64,000 nt of DNA from Burkholderiaceae bacterium (lineage in GTDB: Bacteria; Pseudomonadota; Gammaproteobacteria; Burkholderiales; Burkholderiaceae_C). The notes beneath the pieces are model-generated. The model worked only from the letters and a program-made list of their open reading frames with translations, searched no databases and was not told where the DNA came from. Location: positions 1 to 64,000 of the forward strand of contig JAEUPI010000010.1 in NCBI GenBank assembly GCA_016790175.1, given 5' to 3'. Every line of letters starts with the position of its first letter. The first letter of the stretch is position 1. Positions 8,483 to 16,333 of this stretch are shown here, piece by piece. A program made the position numbers and the translations under genes.

Positions 8483-10084
8483 ATGGCCAAGCTGCCAACC
8501 CTGCTGCCGACGGAAGGCGAATGTTCTGGCCCGGCGACAGATAGCGTCGTGCTGGCGGTCTTCGCGCCGTTCGGATCCGACAAGGTGCTGAGCACCTGGC
8601 CTCGCCGGGAAACCGATCCCCAGGCGCCCATCGAACAGCAGGCGATCGTGCGCTCGCTGCAGCGCGTGGCAGCACAACATGTGCACGTCTGCGCGCTGGT
8701 GGACCTGGTCGATGACGACAGCTGGTACATCGAGATCCCGGCGAAGTCGCCGGGACCGGTGCGTCCGGTGTCGACCTGGAAGCAGGACATGAGTCATCCG
8801 CACTCGCTGGCCGGATTCCTGGTTCACGTGCAGCGGCGATTTCCTTGCAGCGACATCGTGCTCGCCCTCGAGGGACATGGTGCCGGCTATCTGCCGGAGA
8901 TCGACGGCACCAAACTGACGATCGAGAACATCACCGACTCAGGCGGCTTCTCGTGGACGAAGGCCAATGACGGCACCACCGTCTCGCCGAATCCTCCGCC
9001 GCTGTCGATGGTGTCGCCGGAGCTGAGCATGGTGTCGCCCGAGTTGCCCGCCACGCGTCTGCCGATGTCGACACTCGGGTTGGCGAAGGCGCTGGCGCTT
9101 GCGCAAGCGAAGGGAGCCCGCAGACCCGCGGTGATTCACTTCAACAACTGCTTCAACCTGTCGGTCGAGCTGCTGCACACCGTGGCGCGGCATGCGGACT
9201 TCGCGACCGCCTACGCCAACTACAACTTCTTCACCGCAGGCCAGGCCTACGAACGCGTCTTCGCCAATCTGCGAGCAGCGGGTACCACGAGTCGCGAGCA
9301 GCTGGCCGTCTGGTTTGCCGAGACCAACCGCGACATCCTCGATGCCCAGGGCAAGCACCCGACGATCGGGGGGCGCATCCGTCTGGCCGACATGCCTGCG
9401 CTGGCCGGTCTGATCAACGCACTGGCCACGGCGCTCGTGAACGACCTGGTCGGCGCGATCGCCGCCGGCCGGCGCGACGTGGTGGTGGGCGCCATCCGCA
9501 CGGCGATCCGCGAGGCCCAGCAATATGACACCGTGCCGGACTTCGTGCTCGAAGTGCCCGATCAGCTGACCGACCTCCGCCACCTCGCCGAACGCCTGAA
9601 GGCGCAGACGGGACTGGCGGCCGCGGTAGTCCAGGCGGCGACAGATCTGGAGACGGCCCTTTCCGGCGTGCGGGTCTATGGCAGCGTCGACGAGCCCTAC
9701 AAGAAGCCGGGCACGATCTGGAACTTTCGCAAGCCACCGTTGGCGATCAATATCCTGTGTCCCGACCCGGACCTGCAAGGCATCTGGGACTGGCGCTCGC
9801 CGTACTACATCGATTCCAGGCGTGATCCGGGGCATCCCAGCGCACTGGCCGAAGACATCCCCTTCTTGAAGCAGGGCACCTGGGTCGACTTCGTTATCGA
9901 ATACCACCGAAAGATCGACTTCAAGCGCTACCTGCCGGCCCGGGCACCGGTCTTCCCGGTCTTCATCGGCGATGACAAGGGTGGCGGCGGGCCGAGGCCA
10001 AGACCGAAAGAACCGCCCAAGCGGCCCCGCTCGCCGGGGCCACGCAAGGCTGGCCAGGGGAAGACGGGCGGATCTGGCGTCTGA
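8483..10084 (+). CDS. clostripain-like (C11 family, caspase-fold) cysteine protease
   Basis: The 533-residue protein has the order of a C11 peptidase: a beta-strand-like block SVVLAVFAPFG, catalytic His132 in ALEGHGAGYL, and catalytic Cys223 in HFNNCFNLSVELL followed by the conserved Glu. A polar, Pro-rich insert between His and Cys holds a tandem repeat (SMVSPEL twice, about 174-187) that could be an autocleavage loop. The last 40 residues are basic and Gly/Pro-rich. There is no signal peptide or membrane helix, so it should act in the cytosol unless exported otherwise. Start 8483 is chosen for its AGGAG site; a GTG at 8456 is in frame but lacks one. Its neighbours suggest a regulated proteolytic switch. 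Confidence 0.8.
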   Translation: MAKLPTLLPTEGECSGPATDSVVLAVFAPFGSDKVLSTWPRRETDPQAPIEQQAIVRSLQRVAAQHVHVCALVDLVDDDSWYIEIPAKSPGPVRPVSTWKQDMSHPHSLAGFLVHVQRRFPCSDIVLALEGHGAGYLPEIDGTKLTIENITDSGGFSWTKANDGTTVSPNPPPLSMVSPELSMVSPELPATRLPMSTLGLAKALALAQAKGARRPAVIHFNNCFNLSVELLHTVARHADFATAYANYNFFTAGQAYERVFANLRAAGTTSREQLAVWFAETNRDILDAQGKHPTIGGRIRLADMPALAGLINALATALVNDLVGAIAAGRRDVVVGAIRTAIREAQQYDTVPDFVLEVPDQLTDLRHLAERLKAQTGLAAAVVQAATDLETALSGVRVYGSVDEPYKKPGTIWNFRKPPLAINILCPDPDLQGIWDWRSPYYIDSRRDPGHPSALAEDIPFLKQGTWVDFVIEYHRKIDFKRYLPARAPVFPVFIGDDKGGGGPRPRPKEPPKRPRSPGPRKAGQGKTGGSGV

Positions 10085-10097
10085 GTGTCGGGCCAAC

Positions 10098-10117
10098 GGG
10101 CGCCGATGGCGGCGCCC
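10098..10117 (+). terminator. possible hairpin terminator after the C11 protease gene
   Basis: A seven-base perfect stem (GGGCGCC pairing with GGCGCCC) with a six-base loop lies 14 bp after the stop. No T-run follows, so it may only stabilise the mRNA 3' end or be a weak pause. Confidence 0.35.
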
Positions 10118-10271
10118 GAACCCCCTTCCGAGGGAGGGATCGTCTACCGATCGTCGCTTGTGGCCCGCCGAATCGTCGTAGACGTGCGTCGCTTTGGGAG
10201 GGCTTGATTGGTGCAATGACTTCCAAGCGATCCGGCAGGGGGCCGGATCGGAAACCCGGAAGGAACGCACC

Positions 10272-10562
10272 ATGGCCACCCTGCCTGAATTCATCGCCGT
10301 CGAGCGGGAACACTGCAAGCGCCTGAGCGGCGAGCTGGGCCGACTCGGCTCGGCCGGCGCCTTCGGCGCTGCGCTGATCGAGGACGTGCTGGTCCGCGCC
10401 GAACGCGCGCTGATCGGTGGCAACCCCGACGCGATGCAGCGCGCGCTCGACGAACTGCGTGACGCTGCCGCCCTGCGCTGCCGCGTGCCGCGGCTGCCCG
10501 ATCGCGGGCATGCGTCGAACGCGACCCCGTTTTCCGTCTACGTGAGCGCACTGCGCGCCTGA
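10272..10562 (+). CDS. hypothetical protein (96 aa)
   Basis: This small, mostly helical, soluble-looking protein begins MATLPEFIAVERE, with an AAGGA ribosome-binding site eight bases upstream deciding the start. Two amphipathic helices (about 8-40 and 44-66) precede a short basic tail. No known family is recognised. It lies 187 bp downstream of the C11 protease on the same strand and 85 bp before another small gene that also starts MAT. It could be a substrate, partner or inhibitor of the protease, but that is only context. Confidence 0.55.
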   Translation: MATLPEFIAVEREHCKRLSGELGRLGSAGAFGAALIEDVLVRAERALIGGNPDAMQRALDELRDAAALRCRVPRLPDRGHASNATPFSVYVSALRA

Positions 10563-10647
10563 GCTCGGTCACGAGCCCGGTCGCGCATCCAACTTGTCTT
10601 GGCGATCCGACGCGCGAATCGCGCCTCGAATCCGGAGGAACCCTGAA

Positions 10648-10983
10648 ATGGCCACCTTTCACCACCAGCTGTACGGACTGCGGGCCGACCCGCCGCGCCC
10701 GCTGCGACCCTGGCCCCGCATCTCGCCGCCCGACCGGGCACCCGCACCCAAGCCACTCGTGATGGGCCCGCTGGCCGCCGCCAGCCAGGCGCGCCCGGCG
10801 ATGGCCCGGGTGCAGACACGCTGGCAGACACATGCCAGGCCCACGTTCCCCATCCGCCCCGCCGACGACCCCGTGCGGCAGGTGGCGGACAACGAGCGCC
10901 GCGGCATGACGCTGCTGGCGCTGGTGCTGTGCGTGACGGTCAGCGTGGCGCTGCTCGGCTTCGGCCTGCAGATCCTGCAGTGA
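10648..10983 (+). CDS. hypothetical tail-anchored membrane protein (111 aa)
   Basis: A Pro/Arg-rich N-terminal 80 residues is followed by one hydrophobic helix at the very C-terminus (MTLLALVLCVTVSVALLGFG), giving a tail-anchored topology. A GGAGG ribosome-binding site seven bases before the ATG supports the start. The Pro-rich part contains several aromatic/basic dipeptides but no recognisable domain. It is third in line after the clostripain-like protease; nothing else identifies its function. Confidence 0.55.
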   Translation: MATFHHQLYGLRADPPRPLRPWPRISPPDRAPAPKPLVMGPLAAASQARPAMARVQTRWQTHARPTFPIRPADDPVRQVADNERRGMTLLALVLCVTVSVALLGFGLQILQ

Positions 10984-11188
10984 GCACCACCTCACCCGCC
11001 AATCGCGGCCCCCTCGGGCCCGGCCTGTTGGCAGCGGGCGGACGGCCGCGGGCGGCTGCGCGCGCGCCGGCCCATCGCTCGCCCTGGCAGCTGGACCTGC
11101 CGGATTTGCAGTGCGTCGCCTGGTTGTCGCCGGTCGGGCGCGGGATGCGACCATTGCGCTCCGATCGCCCAAGCCTGCACGACGCCCG

Positions 11189-12571
11189 ATGCCCGCCACC
11201 TTGCCCACCGCGTCCAGCCGCTGGCAGCGCTTTTCCGCCGCCAGCCTGCGCGCCTTTCATGCCTATGCCGGCTGGCTGGTGAGCATCACATGGTGGCAAT
11301 TCGGATTCCTGTCGATCCTGCTGCTGATCTTTGCATCGGTGCTGGAGAAGATTCCACCGTTCTCGTGGAAGACGACCGAGGTGCTGACGATCCACAGCGA
11401 GCCGCCGAACGCCAACGTGCCGGAGCCCCCGGCGCCGCCGAAGCCGCCGAAGGCCCCGCGCGAAGCCAAGATCCGGATCGAGAGCAACAAGGAAGGCCGC
11501 AACAAGGAAGGCGTGTCGATCACGATCGACGAGCGCGGCGTGCGCATCACCCCGCGCAAGGCGGGTGCCGACCCGACGGCCGGTACGTCGGCGCCGGCCG
11601 TGCCGGCAGCCCCGGCGGCCAGCGCGACAGAACCCGACAAGCCGCTGGTCGAGATCAACCTGCCGCCGGGCAGCACGAGCGACACCGTGCGCGAGGCGGT
11701 CGAGGAGGCCCGGCGCGAGATCACCGAGGCGATCGAAGAGGCGCGGCAGGAAGCCGAAGCCGCGCGTGAGGAGGCCGGCGGGCCGAAGGTGCGTGTGCGC
11801 ACCACGCGCTTCGGCGACTTCCTGCCCGATGTGGCGTTCTTCTGGATCATCGCGTCGATCGCGATCAAGGCCACCTACAAGGGTCGCATCCAGGCCGAGG
11901 CCAAGGCCGCGCAGGCAGTCGAAACCGCCGAGGCCGAGTCGCTGAAACGCCAGGTGGCCGAGGCGCGCATGGCGGCGATGCAGGCGCAGGTGGAGCCGCA
12001 CTTCCTGTTCAACACGCTGGCGTCGATCGACCACCTGATCGAGACCGACCCGCGGCGCGCCAGCCAGATGCAGAAGAACCTGATCGCGCTGCTGCGGGCG
12101 TCGATGCCGGCCATGCGCGGCAACGGTGATGTGGGCGCGCGCGACCTGAAGCACGAGCTCGACGTGATCCGGCCCTACCTGGAGATCCTGAAGGTGCGCA
12201 TGGAAGACCGTCTCGCCACCGAGATCGCCGTGCCCGACGGGCTGCTCTCGGCCGAGTTCCCGGCGATGATGATCCAGACGCTGGTGGAAAACGCCATCAA
12301 GCACGGCCTGGAGCCCAAGCCCGAAGGCGGGCGCCTGAGCGTCAGCGCCGAGATCGTGCACGGCAAGCTCGCGGTCACGGTGGCCGACACCGGCGTGGGC
12401 TTCGGCAAGGCCGCCACTGCCGGCACCGGCGTCGGCCTCACCAATATTCGCGAGCGGCTGCAGCTGCTCTATGGCGGCAAGGGTGCGCTCGCGGTGAGCG
12501 AGAACCCCGGAGGCGGCACACGCGTGACCGTGACCGTGCCGTACCGCACTGTCGAGGAGACATCTGCATGA
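11189..12571 (+). CDS. LytS/YehU-type sensor histidine kinase
   Basis: The 460-residue kinase has a His_kinase domain with phospho-acceptor His271 in VEPHFLFNTLASID, an N-box ENAIKHGLE, and G-boxes DTGVGFG and GTGVGLTNI. The N-terminal half is unusual: one membrane helix (about 32-50), a Pro/Lys-rich linker, an Ala/Glu-rich coiled coil (about 170-195), then a second membrane helix and another Ala/Glu coiled coil leading to the catalytic core. The ATG at 11189 is preferred over the GTG at 11111, which would add an Arg-rich leader. It overlaps the next gene by four bases and is the sensor partner of the LytTR regulator at 13002. Confidence 0.85.
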   Translation: MPATLPTASSRWQRFSAASLRAFHAYAGWLVSITWWQFGFLSILLLIFASVLEKIPPFSWKTTEVLTIHSEPPNANVPEPPAPPKPPKAPREAKIRIESNKEGRNKEGVSITIDERGVRITPRKAGADPTAGTSAPAVPAAPAASATEPDKPLVEINLPPGSTSDTVREAVEEARREITEAIEEARQEAEAAREEAGGPKVRVRTTRFGDFLPDVAFFWIIASIAIKATYKGRIQAEAKAAQAVETAEAESLKRQVAEARMAAMQAQVEPHFLFNTLASIDHLIETDPRRASQMQKNLIALLRASMPAMRGNGDVGARDLKHELDVIRPYLEILKVRMEDRLATEIAVPDGLLSAEFPAMMIQTLVENAIKHGLEPKPEGGRLSVSAEIVHGKLAVTVADTGVGFGKAATAGTGVGLTNIRERLQLLYGGKGALAVSENPGGGTRVTVTVPYRTVEETSA

Positions 12572-13005
12572 ATGCGCCGGTTCCGATTCCGCTTTCGACC
12601 TCGCGCCGACGCATCGTCTGGCGCATCACCGCCGGGGCGCTGCTGCTCGGCCTGCTGGCGATGCTGGTCGCTGCGGCCGCGATCCTGCACGGCCTGGACA
12701 CATCACCGGTGCAGGTGATCCTGAACGGCGAGCCGATCGCCCTGCCGCAGTCGCTGGCCGAACTTTCTTGGGGTCGGTGGATGGCCCTCGTCGGCGGCCT
12801 GGCGCTCGCGTTGCTGGCCTTGACCCTCGTGGTGCCGGTGGCGCTGCTGGCCACCGTGGCCGCGGTGGCGCTGGCGCTGCTGGTCGGCCTCGGACTGCCG
12901 TTGCTGGTGGTGGCCCTCGTCGTTGCGATGCTCGTTGCGCCGCTGGCGCTGATCGGCTGGCTGCTGTGGCGGGCGCTGCGGCCGGCTCGCACAATCGCGG
13001 CATGA
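12568..13005 (+). CDS. small membrane protein between sensor kinase and response regulator
   Basis: This 145-residue protein has three to four hydrophobic segments (about 18-40, 68-90 and 92-137, the last almost wholly Val/Ala/Leu) and a basic C-terminus. It overlaps both flanking genes by four bases (ATGA each time), so the three are tightly coupled. There is no recognised domain. Its position suggests an accessory membrane part of the signalling system, perhaps a co-sensor; that is inference. Confidence 0.75.
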   Translation: MNAPVPIPLSTSRRRIVWRITAGALLLGLLAMLVAAAAILHGLDTSPVQVILNGEPIALPQSLAELSWGRWMALVGGLALALLALTLVVPVALLATVAAVALALLVGLGLPLLVVALVVAMLVAPLALIGWLLWRALRPARTIAA

Positions 13006-13820
13006 GCAGCACCACCGAGACAGCACCACGCGCGGTGCTCGCCGACGACGAGCGCCTGATGCGCGAACAGATGCGTGCACGCCTGGCCGAAGTGTGGCCC
13101 GAGTTGCAGATCGTGGCCGAGGCCAGGAACGGCCTCGAGGCGGTGGAGGCGGTGCGCGAGCATGGGCCAGACATCGTCTTCCTCGACATCCGCATGCCGG
13201 GGCTCACCGGCGTGGAGGCGGCGCGCCAGATCGCGCAGCTCGAGCTGCCCGACGATGCGCTGCTGCCGGAGATCGTGTTCGTGACGGCCTACGACCAATA
13301 CGCCGTCGAGGCCTTCGAGCAGGGTGCGGCCGACTACGTGCTCAAGCCCGCCGAGCGCGATCGGCTCGCCGTGACCGTGGAGCGCCTGAAGAAACGCCTG
13401 GCCGCGCGCGGCACGGCCGATGCGCCGGCGGCTCAACCGCTGCAGCAACTGCTGCACAAGCTCTCGGCCCAGCTCGCGCCCGGCGGCCGGCCGGCCTACC
13501 TGCAGTGGATCCAGGCCACGGTCGGCACGAACATCCAGATGATCGCGGTGGCCGACGTGCTGTTCTTCATCAGCGACGAGAAGTACACGCGCGTGCAGAC
13601 GGCACAGGTCGAGGCGCTGATCCGCAAGCCGATCAAGGAGCTGGTCGACGAGCTCGACCCGCAGGTGTTCTGGCAGATCCACCGCTCCACGCTGGTCAAC
13701 GTGAACCACATCGCCGGCGTGGCACGCGACTTTCGCGGACGCCAGATCGTGAGCGTGCGCGGCCACGGCGAGAAGCTCGAGGTCAGCCGCAGCTACAACG
13801 GCCTGTTCAAGGGAATGTAG
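13002..13820 (+). CDS. LytTR-family response regulator
   Basis: The 272-residue regulator has an N-terminal receiver domain with the acidic pair near ADDERL, phospho-acceptor Asp62 in FLDIRMPG and a conserved Lys in YVLKPAERD. The C-terminal LytTR DNA-binding domain (about 165-272) contains DVLFFISDEKYTRV and FWQIHRSTLVNVNHI. Phosphorylated LytTR proteins bind paired direct repeats upstream of targets. It overlaps the upstream membrane gene by four bases and its 3' end overlaps the convergent soxR by 28 bp. Confidence 0.93.
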   Translation: MSSTTETAPRAVLADDERLMREQMRARLAEVWPELQIVAEARNGLEAVEAVREHGPDIVFLDIRMPGLTGVEAARQIAQLELPDDALLPEIVFVTAYDQYAVEAFEQGAADYVLKPAERDRLAVTVERLKKRLAARGTADAPAAQPLQQLLHKLSAQLAPGGRPAYLQWIQATVGTNIQMIAVADVLFFISDEKYTRVQTAQVEALIRKPIKELVDELDPQVFWQIHRSTLVNVNHIAGVARDFRGRQIVSVRGHGEKLEVSRSYNGLFKGM

Positions 13821-14251
13821 CGCGCACCGGGGCCCTCGCGGCCGGCCCGGTCCTGCGGGTTGTACAGCGCACAGGCCTTCAGCGACAGACAGCCGCAGCC
13901 GATGCACGAGGCCAGCTTGCGCTTGAGCGTCTGCAGCTCGGCGATGCGGGCATCGAGCAGGGGTTGCCAGGCGCGCGCCAGGCGCTCCCAATCCGCCTTC
14001 GTGGGCGTGCGTCGCTCGGGCAGACCGGACAGCGAGGCGCGCACCGCCTCCAGGCTCAACCCGACCGCCTGCGCAGCGCGGATGAAGGCCACACGGCGCA
14101 GCACATGGCGCGGGTACACCCGCTGCCCGCCGCTCGAGCGCGAGCCCGCGATCAGGCCCTGCGCCTCGTAGAAACGCAGCGCGCTGGCGGCCACGCCAGA
14201 GCGGCGGGCCAGCTCGCCGATGCCGAGCCGGCCTTCGCGGGGGTCGTCCAT
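13793..14251 (-). CDS. soxR: redox-sensitive MerR-family activator SoxR
   Basis: The 152-residue protein has a MerR helix-turn-helix (IGELARRSGVAASALRFYE), a dimerisation helix, and the [2Fe-2S] cluster motif of SoxR near the C-terminus, C-x2-C-x-C-x5-C in SCIGCGCLSLKAC. Oxidation of the cluster by redox-cycling compounds or nitric oxide converts SoxR to an activator. The ATG at 14251 gives the expected length; an in-frame ATG at 14305 would place the start inside the palindromic operator. It is divergent from a questin-oxidase-like gene, its likely target. Confidence 0.93.
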   Translation of the reverse strand: MDDPREGRLGIGELARRSGVAASALRFYEAQGLIAGSRSSGGQRVYPRHVLRRVAFIRAAQAVGLSLEAVRASLSGLPERRTPTKADWERLARAWQPLLDARIAELQTLKRKLASCIGCGCLSLKACALYNPQDRAGREGPGARYIPLNRPL

Positions 14252-14277
14252 GATGAGATCCGTGGCTTTCGAGGGGC

Positions 14278-14302
14278 TTGACTTCAAGTTCACTTTAACT
14301 TG
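14278..14302 (+). promoter_or_regulatory. candidate SoxR/MerR operator with -35 element
   Basis: A TTGACT -35-like hexamer at 14278-14283 is followed by the perfect inverted repeat CAAGTT-N6-AACTTG at 14285-14302. MerR-family regulators bind dyads inside an over-long promoter spacer just after the -35 box, and known SoxR sites share CAAGTT/AACTTG half-sites, though usually without the six-base gap. It lies between soxR and the gene at 14341, with the transcription direction rightward. Confidence 0.6.
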
Positions 14303-14340
14303 CATCGTGGCGCCCATCGACCGAAGCACCGACAGACCCC

Positions 14341-15291
14341 ATGAACGACACGTCTTCCACGCTGCGCCGCCTGCTCGACCAGGGCCTTGCCCGGCATCCC
14401 GAATATGGTGGCGGACTGGCCAATCACCTGCCGATGGCGCTGCACGCGCTGCAGGCACTGGGCGCGAGCAGCGACCGCCTGCGCGCCTTCGCCGCCGGGC
14501 ATGTCCGGCGCCTGCAGCGTCGAAGCGAGGTGCCGGACGACGGTTTCGAGGCTCGACACGCGGCGTTCGACGCCGCGATCTCACGCGACGGTCGCGACAG
14601 CATGTTGCGCGGTGCGCTGGTCGAGCTGATGCCCGGCGTGGCCGCAGCGGCCTTCCACGGCCTGATCCGCGTGGCCCATGCCGTGCAGGCGGAACATGAC
14701 GGCGAACTGGCGATGGGCCTGGCCTATTGGGCCCATCAGCACGAGGCGATGGGATCGTCACCGTCGGGCGCCGCGGACCTGCCGCATGCCGAGTGGCTGG
14801 CCGCCCTGCAGGCGTTGCGCCCGACCGGCGCCATCGACGGCCGGATGATCGTGCGGCGCATGCGACGCTGGTCAGTCGAGCCGGGCTTTGCTGAGCTTGC
14901 GCCGCGGCTGCGCATCGACGACGCCACCTGGCAGGACCTGGCGGCCGGCGCAGTGGCGCTGTATGCCGCCAGCGGCAACTTCACCGTGCTGCACATGGTG
15001 ACCGCCAGCCATGCCCTGCAGGTGCTGATGCCCTGGATCGACGATCGCGCGGCGGCACTGCGGCACTTCAGCGTCGCGGCCGCTGCCGCGCTGAAGGCCA
15101 CCGACGCATGTCCCGGCACGACACCGACCGCGCGCCCCTGGAGCGAGGTCGTGCGGCATGCGATCGCCAGTGACGACGAGCATGTGATCAAGCTCGTGCA
15201 CGCCGCGCGCGAGCTCGAGCAGGCGCTCCGAGGCGACGTTTGTCGCCGGGCCGCGACGCGCGCGGTCAACGTCGCGGAGGTCGCCGCATGA
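14341..15291 (+). CDS. questin oxidase-like family protein (DUF4243)
   Basis: The 316-residue, His-rich helical protein matches the questin-oxidase family layout, with NHLPMALHALQALG near the start, AAFHGLIRVAHAVQ near 105 and FTVLHMVTASHALQVL near 220. Fungal members perform Baeyer-Villiger-like ring opening of anthraquinones with NADPH; bacterial members are uncharacterised. Being divergent from soxR with a likely SoxR operator upstream, it fits a role in removing or modifying a redox-active quinone. It overlaps the following VOC gene by four bases. Confidence 0.75.
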   Translation: MNDTSSTLRRLLDQGLARHPEYGGGLANHLPMALHALQALGASSDRLRAFAAGHVRRLQRRSEVPDDGFEARHAAFDAAISRDGRDSMLRGALVELMPGVAAAAFHGLIRVAHAVQAEHDGELAMGLAYWAHQHEAMGSSPSGAADLPHAEWLAALQALRPTGAIDGRMIVRRMRRWSVEPGFAELAPRLRIDDATWQDLAAGAVALYAASGNFTVLHMVTASHALQVLMPWIDDRAAALRHFSVAAAAALKATDACPGTTPTARPWSEVVRHAIASDDEHVIKLVHAARELEQALRGDVCRRAATRAVNVAEVAA

Positions 15292-15695
15292 CGCCGCCCG
15301 CCACGCCACCGTTGCGGGGCTTCGACCACCTGCATGTCTACGTCGGCGACCGGAACGCAGCCGTGGCCTGGTACGAGCGGGTGCTCGGCATGAGGCCGGT
15401 GGCCGCGTTCGCGCATTGGGCATCAGGGGGCGGTCCGCTGGTGATGAGCAACACCGCGGGCACGCTGCACCTGGCGCTGTTCGAGCGGCCGCGGCAACCC
15501 AACCGCGCCATGCTCGCCATGGCGGTCGACGCGGCGCAGTGGCGGCCGTGGCGACATCACCTGGCCGCGCAGCAGGTCGAGGCGTCGTTCGAGGATCATG
15601 GCGAGTCGTGGTCGCTGTATTTCGACGACCCCGACGGCAACCCCTACGAGATCACCTGCTACGACGTCGAGGCCTTGCGCGGCGGCAGCCAGTAG
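15288..15695 (+). CDS. VOC-fold (glyoxalase/dioxygenase-like) protein
   Basis: This 135-residue single-module VOC protein shows likely metal ligands in DHLHVYV, LHLALFE and the C-terminal DPDGNPYEITCYD. VOC enzymes include glyoxalases, ring-cleavage dioxygenases and antibiotic-binding proteins. It overlaps the questin-oxidase-like gene by four bases, so it belongs to the same putative SoxR-controlled transcript. The 3' end overlaps the convergent YhhN gene by 37 bp. Confidence 0.85.
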   Translation: MTPPATPPLRGFDHLHVYVGDRNAAVAWYERVLGMRPVAAFAHWASGGGPLVMSNTAGTLHLALFERPRQPNRAMLAMAVDAAQWRPWRHHLAAQQVEASFEDHGESWSLYFDDPDGNPYEITCYDVEALRGGSQ

Positions 15696-16333
15696 GCAAT
15701 GCACCACTGCGCCGACCAGTAGGTGGCCAGGATCCACAGGCTGGCCGCCGGCAGCGGCGAAGCGAACTTGTTGATCGCCAGCAGCGCGTCGGAGCAGAGG
15801 AACAGCGCGCCGCCGATCGCGAGCACGCGCGCGCGGGACTCAGCGTTGCCCCCGCGTGCCGCGAGCCACACCGCCGCGGCCTGAGAGGCCATTGCCGCGA
15901 GCGCCACCACGTAGGCCAGCACCGGCAGGCGCAGCGCCGCGGGCACATGCGGCCACAGCTGCGACAGCACAGCGGCCGCCACCACCGCGTAGAACACCAG
16001 CGCCAGGGGCCTTGCCGCGAAACGCACACCGCGCGTGAAGGCGCCGATGTAGCACAGGTGCGCCAGCAAGAAGGCCACCAGCCCCGGCAGAAAGCCCTCC
16101 TTCGGCCACAAGAGCGCGATATCGCCGGCCAGCGAGAGCACCAGCCCAAGGAGCACGAGCCGGCGCACGCGCGGCACGTCGTGCCCGCGCGGCCAGGCGC
16201 GCACGAGAATCAGAACGGTCGTCAGCGGCTTGAACACGAACACCAGCGCCGGTGCCGCGAGCGCGAAGGGGGCGCCGGCAATCGCCAGCACCGCACTCGC
16301 GACGATGGCGAGATCGAGCCCGCGAGCGGTCAT
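15659..16333 (-). CDS. lysoplasmalogenase-like YhhN/TMEM86 membrane protein
   Basis: The 224-residue membrane protein has about eight hydrophobic helices and YhhN landmarks: FKPLTTVLIL near residue 34, LSLAGDIALLWP near 67, FLLAHLCYIGAF near 88 and GGALFLCSDALLAINKF near 174. Family members hydrolyse the vinyl-ether bond of lysoplasmalogens in animals; the bacterial role is unclear. Its start overlaps the stop of the Rep/UvrD helicase gene by four bases, so it may be co-transcribed. Confidence 0.85.
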   Translation of the reverse strand: MTARGLDLAIVASAVLAIAGAPFALAAPALVFVFKPLTTVLILVRAWPRGHDVPRVRRLVLLGLVLSLAGDIALLWPKEGFLPGLVAFLLAHLCYIGAFTRGVRFAARPLALVFYAVVAAAVLSQLWPHVPAALRLPVLAYVVALAAMASQAAAVWLAARGGNAESRARVLAIGGALFLCSDALLAINKFASPLPAASLWILATYWSAQWCIAYWLPPRKASTS

